Shown here: positions 51,958 to 61,359 of the stretch, piece after piece
How the letters are laid out: every line of letters starts with the position of its first letter
Position numbering within the stretch: the first letter of the stretch is position 1
Source: an uncultured Prevotella sp.
Lineage (GTDB): Bacteria; Bacteroidota; Bacteroidia; Bacteroidales; Bacteroidaceae
Reading direction: 5' to 3'
DNA: 64,000 nt
Assembly (NCBI GenBank): GCA_900314935.1
Contig: OMXE01000007.1
Coordinates: 179,017-243,016, forward strand
Position numbers and translations under genes: made by a program
Notes under the pieces: model-generated
The model's input: the letters and a program-made list of their open reading frames with translations, nothing else
What the model was told of the DNA's origin: nothing
The model's database searches: none

Positions 51958-52012
51958 CAATGGATAATTGACAATTGATAATGAAAGAATCATTCGTCTA
52001 ATTCGTAGAGAA
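51958..52012 (+). repeat. ATTGACAAT units and GTAGAGA leader before dxr
   Basis: Units ATTGACAATGGATA and ATTGACAATTGATA (14 bp each) are followed by ATTCGTCTAATTCGTAGAGA. GTAGAGA (52005-52011) ends one base before the GTG start. Confidence 0.75.
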
Positions 52013-53179
52013 GTGAAAAGAGAAAAAAAACAAATAGCTATCTTAGGCTCTACCGGCAGTATTGGTACGCAGGCGCTGGATGTCATTGCACAGCACAGCG
52101 ACCTCTACGAGGTGTATTGTCTCACCGCCAACAACAAGGTGGAGCTGTTGGCACAACAGGCTCATCAGTTCAAGCCGGCAGCTGTGGTGATTGCCAACGA
52201 AGCCCGCTATGATGAGTTGAAACAACTGTTGAGCGACGAGCCTGACATCAAGGTATATGCTGGTCGACAGGCACTCGATGAAATTGTGGAGGCCGGACCG
52301 ATAGACATGGTACTTACGGCCATGGTGGGGTTTGCCGGTCTTTCTCCCACTGTTCATGCCATTAAGGCAGGTAAGAAAATCTGTCTGGCCAACAAGGAAA
52401 CATTAGTGGTTGCCGGTGAGCTGATCTGTCAGCTGGCCAACCAGTATCATACGCCTATCCTGCCTGTTGACAGTGAGCATTCAGCCATCTTCCAGAGTCT
52501 GGTGGGCGAAGGGGATAACGAGATAGAGAAGATCCTGCTTACCTGCTCAGGCGGACCGTTCCGCATGATGAGTGATGAGCAGATAGAGAAGGTGAAAGCG
52601 GCTGATGCCTTGCGACATCCCACATGGGATATGGGCGCGAAGATCACCATCGACTCAGCTACGCTGATGAACAAGGGCTTTGAGGTGATCGAGGCGAAAT
52701 GGCTCTTTGGCGTACCGGCTGAGAAGATCCAGGTGCTGATACATCCCCAAAGCATTGTACATAGTGCCGTGCAGTTCATCGATGGCTCCGTCAAGGCACA
52801 GTTAGGTGTTCCTGATATGCGACTGCCTATCCAGTATGCATTCTCCTATCCTGACAGACTAACCCTTAACGGTAGTCGTCTCGACTTGTTCGCTGCCCAG
52901 AAACTGGAATTCTTCGAGCCCGACATCCAGAAGTTCAGATGTCTGGCCTTAGCCTTCGAGGCCATCCGCATGGGTGGTAACATGCCCTGCATTGTGAATG
53001 CAGCCAACGAGGTGGTGAACGAGGCGTTCCGCCAGGATCGTTGTTCTTTCCCGCAGATGGCCGAGGTGATTGAGAAGACAATGGCTCAGACCACCTACGA
53101 CAAGAATCCGTCGCTCGATACTTATTTCAAGACTGATACCGAGGCACGAAGCATTGCCTCAGAATTAATAAACAAATAA
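52013..53179 (+). CDS. dxr: 1-deoxy-D-xylulose 5-phosphate reductoisomerase
   Basis: A 388-residue NADPH enzyme of the non-mevalonate isoprenoid pathway (IspC). KKQIAILGSTGSIGTQALDV is the cofactor site (about 4-23), then ANKETLVVAGE, PVDSEHSAIFQ and MGAKITIDSATLMNKGFEVI for metal and substrate. I use GTG 52013; the open frame reaches TTG 51968, but those codons are a spacer repeat and homologues start at KKQIAILG. It begins right after a GTAGAGA leader and is followed by rseP after 4 bp. Confidence 0.95.
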   Translation: MKREKKQIAILGSTGSIGTQALDVIAQHSDLYEVYCLTANNKVELLAQQAHQFKPAAVVIANEARYDELKQLLSDEPDIKVYAGRQALDEIVEAGPIDMVLTAMVGFAGLSPTVHAIKAGKKICLANKETLVVAGELICQLANQYHTPILPVDSEHSAIFQSLVGEGDNEIEKILLTCSGGPFRMMSDEQIEKVKAADALRHPTWDMGAKITIDSATLMNKGFEVIEAKWLFGVPAEKIQVLIHPQSIVHSAVQFIDGSVKAQLGVPDMRLPIQYAFSYPDRLTLNGSRLDLFAAQKLEFFEPDIQKFRCLALAFEAIRMGGNMPCIVNAANEVVNEAFRQDRCSFPQMAEVIEKTMAQTTYDKNPSLDTYFKTDTEARSIASELINK

Positions 53180-53183
53180 AACA

Positions 53184-54557
53184 ATGGAAGTATTTTTGAT
53201 TAGACTGTTACAGTTCATGCTCGCTATCTCCCTCTTGGTTCTTCTCCACGAGGGCGGTCATTTCTTCTTCGCCAAACTCTTTGGTGTTCGCGTAGATAAG
53301 TTCTACTTATTCTTCGATCCTTGGTTCCATCTTTTCGAATTCAAGCCCAAGAACAGCGATACGGCCTATGGTATAGGTTGGCTGCCTTTAGGAGGCTATT
53401 GTAAGATCGCAGGAATGATCGATGAGAGTTTTGATACAGAACAGATGAAACAACCCGAACAACCTTGGGAGTTCCGAAGCAAACCAGCGTGGCAGCGATT
53501 ACTGATCATGATAGGTGGTGTACTTGTGAACTTCCTCCTGGCCCTCTTCATCTACTCCATGGTGCTTTTCCATTGGGGTGATGAATATATGTCAGTGAAG
53601 GACATGTCGATGGGTTTCAAGTTCAATACCGAAGCCAAACAGATCGGATTCCAGGATCATGATATCCTGTATGCTTATGATGGTAAGGCGTTCGACCGCT
53701 ATGATGTGGATGTATTCCGCCATCTGGCAGATGCCAAGACCGTGACGGTGAAGCGCAATGGCGCGGATGTTACCATCAATATGCCCGAGGAGATGAGTCT
53801 GATAACGATGCTTCAGGCTGATCCTGCCTTTGCCCGTCCGTTCATTCCTGCCGAGGTGGACAGTGTATTCGCTGATACTCCCGCAAGTAAGATTGGCTTG
53901 AAGAAAGGCGATAAGATCTTGGCCATCAACAACAAACCAGTTGACTCCTGGAACGAGTTCGTTTATCAGGTGGGTGTACTGAGTGATGTGTTATCCACCG
54001 CCAAGACCTCAGCCGACAGTCTGAAGACCCGTACCGTTCAACTGGTATATTCTTCTGGAGATGAAGCCGTAGATACTGCTAAGGTGGTGCTCACTCCTGA
54101 GCTGATGTTAGGTGTTACACAAACCACGCTGGCCAACTATTACCAGCCCACCACACTGAAATATGGTTTCTTTGAGAGCTTCCCTGCAGGTATTAAATAC
54201 GGACTGGGTGTGCTGCGCGGTTATGTAAACGATTTGAAATATGTGGCAACAGCCGACGGAGCAAAATCGTTGGGTGGCTTTGGCGCCATCGGCAGTCTGT
54301 TCCCACCGGTATGGGACTGGATGATGTTCTGGCGTATGACAGCCTTCCTGTCTATCATCCTGGCTTTCATGAATATCCTGCCCATTCCCGCTCTCGATGG
54401 TGGACATGTGCTCTTCCTGATCTATGAGATGGTAACAGGACGCAAGCCCAGCGAGAACTTCATGATTAAGGCGGAATATGTGGGATTCACCATCCTCATC
54501 ATCTTGATGGTTGTGGCGAACCTGAATGATATCTTGCGGTGGTTAGGATACATGTGA
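53184..54557 (+). CDS. rseP: RIP metalloprotease RseP (site-2 protease)
   Basis: A 457-residue intramembrane zinc protease. The HExxH motif is LLHEGGHFFFAKLFGVRVDK (His at about 22 and 26). GWLPLGGYCKIAGM follows the first helix. A PDZ-like domain is near residues 210-260 (ASKIGLKKGDKILAINNKPV), and the second metal motif NILPIPALDGGHVLF is at about 395. It would cut anti-sigma factors or leftover signal peptides. It ends the tsaB-to-rseP run before a terminator. Confidence 0.95.
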   Translation: MEVFLIRLLQFMLAISLLVLLHEGGHFFFAKLFGVRVDKFYLFFDPWFHLFEFKPKNSDTAYGIGWLPLGGYCKIAGMIDESFDTEQMKQPEQPWEFRSKPAWQRLLIMIGGVLVNFLLALFIYSMVLFHWGDEYMSVKDMSMGFKFNTEAKQIGFQDHDILYAYDGKAFDRYDVDVFRHLADAKTVTVKRNGADVTINMPEEMSLITMLQADPAFARPFIPAEVDSVFADTPASKIGLKKGDKILAINNKPVDSWNEFVYQVGVLSDVLSTAKTSADSLKTRTVQLVYSSGDEAVDTAKVVLTPELMLGVTQTTLANYYQPTTLKYGFFESFPAGIKYGLGVLRGYVNDLKYVATADGAKSLGGFGAIGSLFPPVWDWMMFWRMTAFLSIILAFMNILPIPALDGGHVLFLIYEMVTGRKPSENFMIKAEYVGFTILIILMVVANLNDILRWLGYM

Positions 54558-54560
54558 TTT

Positions 54561-54741
54561 GCAGTTTATAACTGCACAATCTTCCCTCTTTTTCTTTGGC
54601 GCAAAGAAAAGAGGCAAAAGAAACATCCACCTACCCCCATCCCCTCCCTATATGGAGGGGCTCAACTGAAAATCGCAGATACCGCCGATTTTCAGATTAC
54701 ATTAAAGTAAAATCGGGCATCAAAGCCCGATTTTGTTTTTT
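54561..54741 (+). terminator. terminator region after rseP, several hairpins
   Basis: AAAATCGGGC (54709-54718) pairs with GCCCGATTTT (54725-54734), followed by GTTTTTT, a clear rho-independent terminator. Before it lie GCAGTT-TAT-AACTGC (54561-54575), CCTCTTTTTCTTTGGC / GCAAAGAAAAGAGG (54585-54614), a CCCCTCC...GGAGGGG stem (54641-54660) related to the CCCCCT palindrome, and GAAAATCG...CGATTTTC (54668-54693). Confidence 0.8.
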
Positions 54742-54789
54742 ATCGGCTTACGCCAGTGCTCTTGCGCATGAGAAATATATTCTCAATAC

Positions 54790-55347
54790 TCAATTCGCAA
54801 AGAGTTGATCTAGCAAGGTGTAGAATTCGGGATCCTCGCCAACGATGGTCTTTACGATCTTGCCATCGGGATCAATAATAATCTTGGTGGGGAATCCTTC
54901 GATGTTGTAAGTTTTCAATAACTGACTGTCAGGAGTGTTATACACATGTAACCAAGGCAGTTCATGTTTCTTCACAGCATCCTTCCAATCCTGCTCCGAA
55001 TCGTTGCAGTCGATACCTAAAATTTCGAACTTTCCCTTATACTTATTATAATACTCCTTCATATTTGGAATACCCCTGATACACCAAACGCACCAGCTGC
55101 CCCAGAAGTCAAGGATGACATACTTTCCGCGCAGACTGGATAATGCCAATGGCTTCCCGTTGATGTCGTTCAAGGTAAAGTCGGGAGCTACCTCACTGGT
55201 AACCTGCTCTTCGACAGCAGGAGTCAGCTCCTCAATAGCTGTCGTTTCTGCTTTCTCCTGTGCTTCTGAACGTGTCTTGTTATCATTGTTGGCACATCCT
55301 ACTAATGCGATGACAAACAACGTCATCAATATATAAATTTTCTTCAT
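54790..55347 (-). CDS. TlpA-like thiol-disulfide oxidoreductase lipoprotein
   Basis: A 185-residue lipoprotein (lipobox ALVGCAN). A Glu/Ala-rich linker spans about 22-50, then a thioredoxin fold of the TlpA/ResA type: VAPDFTLNDINGKPLALSSL, LDFWGSWCVWCIRGIPNMKE with the redox CVWC (about 87-90), and the cis-Pro in EGFPTKIIIDPDGKI. It would reduce or rearrange disulfides outside the inner membrane. It lies 26 bp after the GH95 gene and is probably in its operon. Confidence 0.92.
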   Translation of the reverse strand: MKKIYILMTLFVIALVGCANNDNKTRSEAQEKAETTAIEELTPAVEEQVTSEVAPDFTLNDINGKPLALSSLRGKYVILDFWGSWCVWCIRGIPNMKEYYNKYKGKFEILGIDCNDSEQDWKDAVKKHELPWLHVYNTPDSQLLKTYNIEGFPTKIIIDPDGKIVKTIVGEDPEFYTLLDQLFAN

Positions 55348-55373
55348 TTATCTTTCTATATAGTTATCTCATT

Positions 55374-57866
55374 TCACATTCCACATTCCACAACAATCAG
55401 TTGTCCCTTCTTTGTTTTCACATCATACTCATAGACCTTCTTCACAGGCAGCTGGTCGAACGATGTCAGTTCAGCAGAACGTAATGGATTCTTCACCTCA
55501 GCCGTCTGCAGCAGCGGATTGCGGTTCTTTCCCTTGGCAGCCTTTAGCCCTTTGCCCTTCAGCGGAACATACGAACGCAGACGCAGTACACCGCCTACCT
55601 TAGAGAGGATAACAGCTTTCTGCAGCTTTCCTTCGTCCCAAGTCATATCTACCTGGAAACCGCCGCGGGCCAGTAAGCCCTTCACCTCACCCTTCTTCCA
55701 TACATCAGGCAGTGCAGGCAGCAGATGTACAGCACCATCGTGACTCTGCAGTAGCATCTCTCCGATGCCCGCTGCGCAGCCAAAGTTTCCGTCAATCTGG
55801 AAGGGCGGATGTGCATCAAAGAGGTTCGGATAGGTACGACCGTCAGGATAATTGCGTGCTTGTCGGTCGTTGGGCAGTAGGCGCAGCATGTTCGAGATGA
55901 TGGTGAAGGCATGGTTACCATCCAACATCCTTGCCCAGAAATTGATCTTCCAACCCAAGCTCCATCCCGTGGCCATATCACCACGTTGTTTCAAGGTGTT
56001 GGCCGCAGCCGTGAAAAGGTCAGGATGCGAATAGGGAGAAATTTGGTTAGAGGGATACAGACCGTAGAGATGCGAGATATGGCGGTGCTCATCCTTCGGG
56101 TCGTCTCCGTCGATGAGCCATTCCTGCAGTTGTCCGTATTTGCCTATCTGCATCGGCGGCAGCTTGGCCAGCGCGTTGTCCAGTCGTTTTTGGTATGCCT
56201 GATCCTTGAGACCCAGAGCAGCCATGGTCATTTTCACTTGTGAGAGCACATCAAAGACAATCTGGTTATCCATCGTGGACCCGGCGGTAACCGTTGTGCG
56301 TTTTCCCACAGGTCCATGTTCCGGAGATACCGTGGGAACTGTTACCAGCCAACCGGCTGCCCCTTTCACATCACCTGTTGCGGGATATTCCTGCATATAG
56401 TCCATCAGGAAGTCGGCAGCCCCCTTCATCACAGGATAGTATTTTGCCAAGAACAGCTTGTCACCTGTATAAAGATAGTGCTGCCACAGATGGGTGGTGA
56501 GCCATGCGCCGCCAGTGGGGAACATGCCCCATGTGGTACCGTCAACAGGACCAGCGATGCGCCATATGTCGGTATTGTGGTGTGCCACCCATCCGTCGCA
56601 TCCATACATGGTGCGGGCTGTCTCGGCACCCGTCTCGCTCAGGTCACGAATCATACTGAAAAGTGGCTCTTGTGTCTCAGTCAGGTTTCCCACGAATGCA
56701 GGCCAGTAGTTCATCTCTGCATTGATGTTAATGGTGTATTTGGAATCCCACGGCGCCATCCGTTTGTCGTTCCATACGCCCTGCAGGTTAGCCGGCTGAC
56801 CGCCAGGCTGTGAAGAGGAAATGAGCAGGTAGCGCCCATATTGGAACATCAGTGCCACCATGTCCATGTCATCACTTCCTGCGAAGTTTGCCAACCGCTT
56901 GTCGGTAGGCAGCTGCGAACCATTGCCTGTACCCAATTCCAGACTCACGCGGTTATACTGTTCCTGGTATTTTTCAAGGTGACGATTCAGCAGATAATCA
57001 TACGACATCCCCTTGATACCGTCCAATGTCTGGTTGATCTTCTGTATGGGATTACCGCTCACATCGTGGTAGTTTACGAAGTTGGTGGTGGCGGTGATAT
57101 AGATGGTGGCGGTAGTGGCATTGGTAACGCCAAGCTTCTGGGAGAGATGTGCAATCTCACCGTCGCTCTCCACCTTGATGCGGCATTCGGCTTTCAATCC
57201 GGCCTTGATGCCCTCATGATCCTCGCCATCGATAACGGCAGCCAGTTCGTTTACCTTCACATTCTGGCGTTCAAGTATATTCGTTACCTGCGCTTTCAGT
57301 TGCGAGTCGAAGTTCACGTTGAACTTCAGAGCTCCTTTCTTGCTCGCCTTGATACGAACGATGATCACATTATCGGCCTGCGAAGCAAAGACGGTACGTT
57401 CATATCTCACGCCGTCAACCTCATAGGTAGTGGTATTCAAGGCATTGGCCAAGTTCAGTTCTCTGCGGTAGTTCGTGGGCTCAGCCTCGCTCGGGTATTC
57501 GAAGGCGAGTTTCACGCTACCTAAAGGTAGGTAACGCATACCGTGCGGACCTTTGAAGAAGTATTTGTCGATGAGGGCATGCGCCTCTTCTTCCTTCCCG
57601 TCGAAGATCAGCTGGCGCACCTCCTGCAGGTGTTCCTTTGCCTCAGGACTGTTGTTGTTATGTGGCGAGCCGCTCCAGAAGGTCTCCTCGTTGAGTTGAA
57701 TCTCTTCCGTATCGGTTTTACCATAGATCATGGCACCCAGATGGGAGTTTCCAATAGGCAGCGCTTCCAGCCAGTCGGTTGCTGCACGGTCATACCACAG
57801 TTTCTTCTCTACTGCCTGAGCTGTCATCGCCATCAGCAGCATCAATACGATTGTTGCTTTTTTCAT
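55374..57866 (-). CDS. exported glycoside hydrolase family 95 alpha-L-fucosidase
   Basis: An 830-residue exported GH95 enzyme. Known members cut alpha-1,2-linked fucose (or alpha-L-galactose) by inversion. A signal peptide ends near MTAQA. The N-terminal beta domain starts [19 protein letters not shown] and continues with [20 protein letters not shown]. The (alpha/alpha)6 barrel has [16 protein letters not shown] (about 378), whose NxN pair helps activate water, [12 protein letters not shown], and the Glu-rich [20 protein letters not shown]. Mucin or host glycans are likely targets. No SusC/D pair is adjacent. Confidence 0.93.
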   Translation of the reverse strand: MKKATIVLMLLMAMTAQAVEKKLWYDRAATDWLEALPIGNSHLGAMIYGKTDTEEIQLNEETFWSGSPHNNNSPEAKEHLQEVRQLIFDGKEEEAHALIDKYFFKGPHGMRYLPLGSVKLAFEYPSEAEPTNYRRELNLANALNTTTYEVDGVRYERTVFASQADNVIIVRIKASKKGALKFNVNFDSQLKAQVTNILERQNVKVNELAAVIDGEDHEGIKAGLKAECRIKVESDGEIAHLSQKLGVTNATTATIYITATTNFVNYHDVSGNPIQKINQTLDGIKGMSYDYLLNRHLEKYQEQYNRVSLELGTGNGSQLPTDKRLANFAGSDDMDMVALMFQYGRYLLISSSQPGGQPANLQGVWNDKRMAPWDSKYTININAEMNYWPAFVGNLTETQEPLFSMIRDLSETGAETARTMYGCDGWVAHHNTDIWRIAGPVDGTTWGMFPTGGAWLTTHLWQHYLYTGDKLFLAKYYPVMKGAADFLMDYMQEYPATGDVKGAAGWLVTVPTVSPEHGPVGKRTTVTAGSTMDNQIVFDVLSQVKMTMAALGLKDQAYQKRLDNALAKLPPMQIGKYGQLQEWLIDGDDPKDEHRHISHLYGLYPSNQISPYSHPDLFTAAANTLKQRGDMATGWSLGWKINFWARMLDGNHAFTIISNMLRLLPNDRQARNYPDGRTYPNLFDAHPPFQIDGNFGCAAGIGEMLLQSHDGAVHLLPALPDVWKKGEVKGLLARGGFQVDMTWDEGKLQKAVILSKVGGVLRLRSYVPLKGKGLKAAKGKNRNPLLQTAEVKNPLRSAELTSFDQLPVKKVYEYDVKTKKGQLIVVECGM

Positions 57867-57895
57867 TTTATTACTTCATGATTGTTGAATTGGGT

Positions 57896-57904
57896 ACAAA
57901 GATA
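57896..57904 (-). promoter_or_regulatory. -7 box for the GH95-TlpA operon
   Basis: The reverse strand reads TATCTTTGT, 29 bp before the ATG at 57866. Confidence 0.7.
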
Positions 57905-58064
57905 ATACTATTTTTTATAATAATAGATACATTGTCTGTTTTTTGTTTTAACCCACCAACCCACCTAATATGCTTCAAATGCCTATAAACAAAGGGGAAA
58001 TCGAGGTTGGTTGGATGCATTCAACCGCAATTAGCATAAATGATTTTAATAAAACGTTTCAATT

Positions 58065-58128
58065 TGAGTATAGGCAACAGATCGTTTGGATATAGGCGCA
58101 CGATCGTTTGGGTATAGGCAAACGATGG
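58065..58128. repeat. three-unit array with 22-bp period
   Basis: TATAGGC starts at 58069, 58091 and 58113, exactly 22 bp apart. The full unit ATCGTTTG-GGTATAGG-CAAACGAT is palindromic. It lies in the 563-bp gap between the GH95 gene and the TonB-type barrel; the rest of that gap holds the 34-bp repeat and the signal-peptide remnant listed next. Confidence 0.8.
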
Positions 58129-58265
58129 AAAAGCGACAGTTTCATCCCTTATTCCTTATGCTTTTACCCCACTAAGTCCTAAGATAATGCCCTCCAATAC
58201 CATAGAAATGGTCACAGCTGTGACCGTGACCGTTTACTGAATCAGGAAAAGACAACCTTTTTACT

Positions 58266-58355
58266 ATGGAGAATTATGTTGCAGCGAATGCAAAGAGAAC
58301 TTACTATTACTTCATCACTGGTGACAAGGGACATTTGACAATTCTGTCATCTTAA
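58266..58355 (+). other. 29-residue ORF on a duplicated 34-bp repeat
   Basis: ATG ORF MENYVAANAKRTYYYF ... LTILSS. Bases 58267-58300 match 61299-61332 at 32 of 34 positions, where the frame reads VENYVAANAERTCS. No promoter was identified. It could be a small peptide gene, or simply a repeat whose translation is accidental. Confidence 0.35.
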
Positions 58356-58426
58356 AAGTCGTCATGTGCCGTTATCGTGCCCTGTACAAGTGCGAGCAAT
58401 GCGGTGATAATTGTTTGCTTGTTTAT
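58352..58426 (-). pseudogene. orphan signal-peptide remnant with ATA in place of ATG
   Basis: The reverse strand reads INKQTIITALLALVQGTITA then HDDF and stop. It closely matches the signal peptides of the three genes to the right (NKKTIITALLALV) at DNA level, but the start codon is ATA and the reading frame ends after 24 codons. It looks like the 5' relic of a lost fourth gene of this cluster. Confidence 0.75.
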
Positions 58427-58429
58427 ATT

Positions 58430-61129
58430 TTATTCGTCCTTCTTTTTTGCATCTAGATGATACGTGAAACTGATGTTGACATAGTGATGGCGGAAGTCAT
58501 TCCATGAGGTAGTGCGCTGGTAAGCAGACTGGTTGCTCCAGAAGTTGTCTTGCTTGTTCAGGATGTCCTCGAACTCAAGCTTCAGGTTGGCTTTGTTCTT
58601 CAGGATTTTCCATGTGACTGCAGCGTTCCAGAGAAGCATGTCGCGATTCATTGATTGCGTAGCATAACCTCGACGAGTATACTCTGTGAGATTGGTCTCG
58701 AATACGAATTGTCCCACTGTTGCCTCGGCTTGGAGTCCGAAGTTATTATTCCAAAGGGTGGTATTTTGTTCAGGCGATGTTGAGAAACGGAGGCGATCGG
58801 CATCTATTTTAGCGAACATGGAGGCTTTCAGCCAGTCCTTGTCATACGATAGCGTAAGGCGTTCATTGGGATGAAAGTCGCTTTGGCGATTCTCCATCCG
58901 TTCCGCCTGTGTGGGTAACAAGGTCAGGTATCCATAGTGCTGCTCGGCATTTAGTCGGAAATCATTCTCCAGTCTGAAAAACTCACCAAGAGCCTGGTCG
59001 ATGTCGAGACGAAACTCCCACGTGTGGCTACCTTTAACGTTCTCGGGACGGCTGATATAGACAGCGGTCGTGGGATTGTAGCTGAGTGCCGTCACGCGGT
59101 CGCGGTCGTTTGCCTTGTATTGGATGCTGGCGCTGAAAGATGTTTGGCTACGGGCAAGCACCATGTTGTACGACAGTCTGATGTTATGGCTGTGGGTGTC
59201 TTTCAGCAAGGGGTTACCCTCGTTAATGAAGAGCGGGTCGGTGAGATCGCGGTAACCAAGTGTCTGTAGGATACTCGGTTTCAATGTACTGAAACCGTAG
59301 TTCAGTTCAAAGCCTATAGTTTTGCTTAGTTTCAAGGTTGCTCGCAGTGAAGGGTCGATAAGCTGCGTGTAGCGTACAGCGGTGGTGTCGAACATTCCGC
59401 GCTGGTAGTCCTGGTTCTCACGTTGCCATCTGGCTGTAACACTGGGCATGACTTGCAATGGAGCGAGATTGATGGTGGAAGCCATTAGCAGTGAATGACT
59501 GTTGTTCGTGTAGTGGTTGCGATAGGAGTTTGCCGCATCGGCCACTCCATCGGTCATAAAGTCGCGGTCGTTTTTGCTGTGACTGTGCATGTAGTTGTAT
59601 TGTATATGCGCCATCCATTTCTTGGTGAGCCAGCGGGCATGATGTGCCTCGGCCTCTGCATTGAAATTCGAGGTCGGCGAGGTGGAGAACTGACTCAACT
59701 GTGAAGAATTGAGCGAGGCGATGTGTGAAGTGACGGTGCGGTTTGTCCAACTGTTGCTCTTCCCGTCGGAATAGTTCAGTTGGATGCTTGCACCGAGTGA
59801 ACCATCTTTGACGTAGTGTTCCCATCCGGCTCTTGTGTTGAGCGTGGTTTCATGTCCGTCGCTGTGACTTTCCACGTATTGCGAAAGTGTCGGAATGTAG
59901 CCGCTTACATTCATTTCCTCCTGTTCCGAAGTTTGTCTGTTGTGCGTGCGGTTGTTGTTATGCTCCACGCTGGCGTTCAAGGAAAAAGTGTTCAGCGAAT
60001 CCTTGGCCCAGCGCAGATCGGCGTTCAGGCGTGGGTTCAGTTTGTGGTTGCGGAAATACGACTCGCTATTGCTGCGCATGGCTGCGGTGTTGGGAAGATA
60101 GTTCTCGGTCTCTGCGTGCGAGGTACCCCATTTATCGTCATGGTTCAAACCGCCAGTGATAGAGTACTGACTGTTCATTTCCTGTGTCCCCAGCTTCTCT
60201 TTCCATTTGTGTTGATAGCCGGCAGCTCCACCTTGTTCTTGTCCGTATCCGTTGCTCCAACTGCTGCTCCATCCGTTCATGGTCTTACGGATAGACTTGT
60301 CTATGTTGTTGGCATTTGCAAATACCATCACGGGATCAGTCTTTGACAGACGGTTCATCGTCAGCTCACCCTCATAGTACTCCGGGGTTTGATAGCCAGC
60401 TTTCACGTCACCATACCATCGGTCGAGGAATCCAGGCTTGATGGTCAGGTCGAGCACCATGTCCTGTTTACCGTCATTCTTACCCGTACGCTCCGAGAAT
60501 TCCGAAGCCTTGTTGTAGGCTTTGATGTCTTGCACGGCTTCAGCAGGTAGTTGCTTCATCAACTGGTCACCGCCCAACATACTCTCGCGGTCCATCGTTA
60601 GGCGGATGGGCTTTCCGTCCCATGACATTCTCCCTTCTTGGTCAACTTCTACACCTGGCAGTTTCCTGATAAGTTCGTCAAGACGTGCGCCCTCCTGCAA
60701 GTGGAATGCTTCGGGATGGAACACGATGGTATCACCACGCACGGTGAAGCGCCGGGCGCGTCCCGTCACCACAACCATCTTCAGCATCTGCGGCGACATC
60801 TTCAGCTCTATCGTGCCAATGTCGAGCGTGTCTTTATGGCTGTCGCTCAACACCAGCACCGTCTTCGACTTCGTGTAATAGCCCAGCATCGATACTTCAA
60901 TAGTACATTTACCATCGGCATACATATGGAACACACCCAACGAGTCGGCCTTGCCATTCATCCAACTGGTACCGAAGTCGCCTATCTTCTGTATCAGTTT
61001 TATCGAGGCATCTGGCAATGGCTCCTTCGTTTCTGAGTCTACAACTCGGCCACGGATAATGTCGGCATTGGCCATTTGCACCCCCATTACAAGGGCGAGA
61101 AGTGAAGTAATGATAGTTTTCTTGTTCAT
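58430..61129 (-). CDS. TonB-dependent-receptor-like outer-membrane barrel with carboxypeptidase-regulatory domain
   Basis: An 899-residue outer-membrane protein. I start at MNKKTIITSLLALVMG (61129). The signal peptide ends near ANA. Residues about 25-110 form a CarboxypepD-like regulatory domain (IRGRVVDSETKEPLPDASIK). A plug-like part follows (LDELIRKLPGVEVDQEGRMS, about 150), then a large barrel of the OMP_b-brl_3 type, ending with NISFTYHLDAKKKDE. There is no SusD partner, so it is not a classic Sus pair. It forms a cluster with an esterase and an aspartyl protease sharing its signal peptide. Confidence 0.88.
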   Translation of the reverse strand: MNKKTIITSLLALVMGVQMANADIIRGRVVDSETKEPLPDASIKLIQKIGDFGTSWMNGKADSLGVFHMYADGKCTIEVSMLGYYTKSKTVLVLSDSHKDTLDIGTIELKMSPQMLKMVVVTGRARRFTVRGDTIVFHPEAFHLQEGARLDELIRKLPGVEVDQEGRMSWDGKPIRLTMDRESMLGGDQLMKQLPAEAVQDIKAYNKASEFSERTGKNDGKQDMVLDLTIKPGFLDRWYGDVKAGYQTPEYYEGELTMNRLSKTDPVMVFANANNIDKSIRKTMNGWSSSWSNGYGQEQGGAAGYQHKWKEKLGTQEMNSQYSITGGLNHDDKWGTSHAETENYLPNTAAMRSNSESYFRNHKLNPRLNADLRWAKDSLNTFSLNASVEHNNNRTHNRQTSEQEEMNVSGYIPTLSQYVESHSDGHETTLNTRAGWEHYVKDGSLGASIQLNYSDGKSNSWTNRTVTSHIASLNSSQLSQFSTSPTSNFNAEAEAHHARWLTKKWMAHIQYNYMHSHSKNDRDFMTDGVADAANSYRNHYTNNSHSLLMASTINLAPLQVMPSVTARWQRENQDYQRGMFDTTAVRYTQLIDPSLRATLKLSKTIGFELNYGFSTLKPSILQTLGYRDLTDPLFINEGNPLLKDTHSHNIRLSYNMVLARSQTSFSASIQYKANDRDRVTALSYNPTTAVYISRPENVKGSHTWEFRLDIDQALGEFFRLENDFRLNAEQHYGYLTLLPTQAERMENRQSDFHPNERLTLSYDKDWLKASMFAKIDADRLRFSTSPEQNTTLWNNNFGLQAEATVGQFVFETNLTEYTRRGYATQSMNRDMLLWNAAVTWKILKNKANLKLEFEDILNKQDNFWSNQSAYQRTTSWNDFRHHYVNISFTYHLDAKKKDE

Positions 61130-61168
61130 AATCTTTTTTGTCGTTATCATAATAACGATATAGAGGTT

Positions 61169-61177
61169 ACAAAATTA
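61169..61177 (-). promoter_or_regulatory. possible -7 box for the barrel gene
   Basis: The reverse strand reads TAATTTTGT, 39 bp before the ATG at 61129, without a clear -33 box. The barrel may also be read from the upstream operon. Confidence 0.4.
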
Positions 61178-61359
61178 CAAAAAAGGAACAAAAAAAACGC
61201 AACAACTCATATTTTTAGAACTTTGCTTTTTTCCTCAAGACCTAACATCGAAAAAAAACAGGATTTGTCCATTCTCGGCGAGCGGGTGACAACTACCGTG
61301 GAGAATTATGTTGCAGCGAATGCTGAGAGAACTTGTTCATTGAGATTGATGGTTAATTG

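Noticed and set aside
51968-52012. TTG start for dxr
   Set aside because: The extra codons are a dispersed spacer repeat; the GTG at 52013 matches the usual N-terminus.
56841-57524. A 227-codon plus-strand frame
   Set aside because: It is antisense to the GH95 gene and shows no family pattern.
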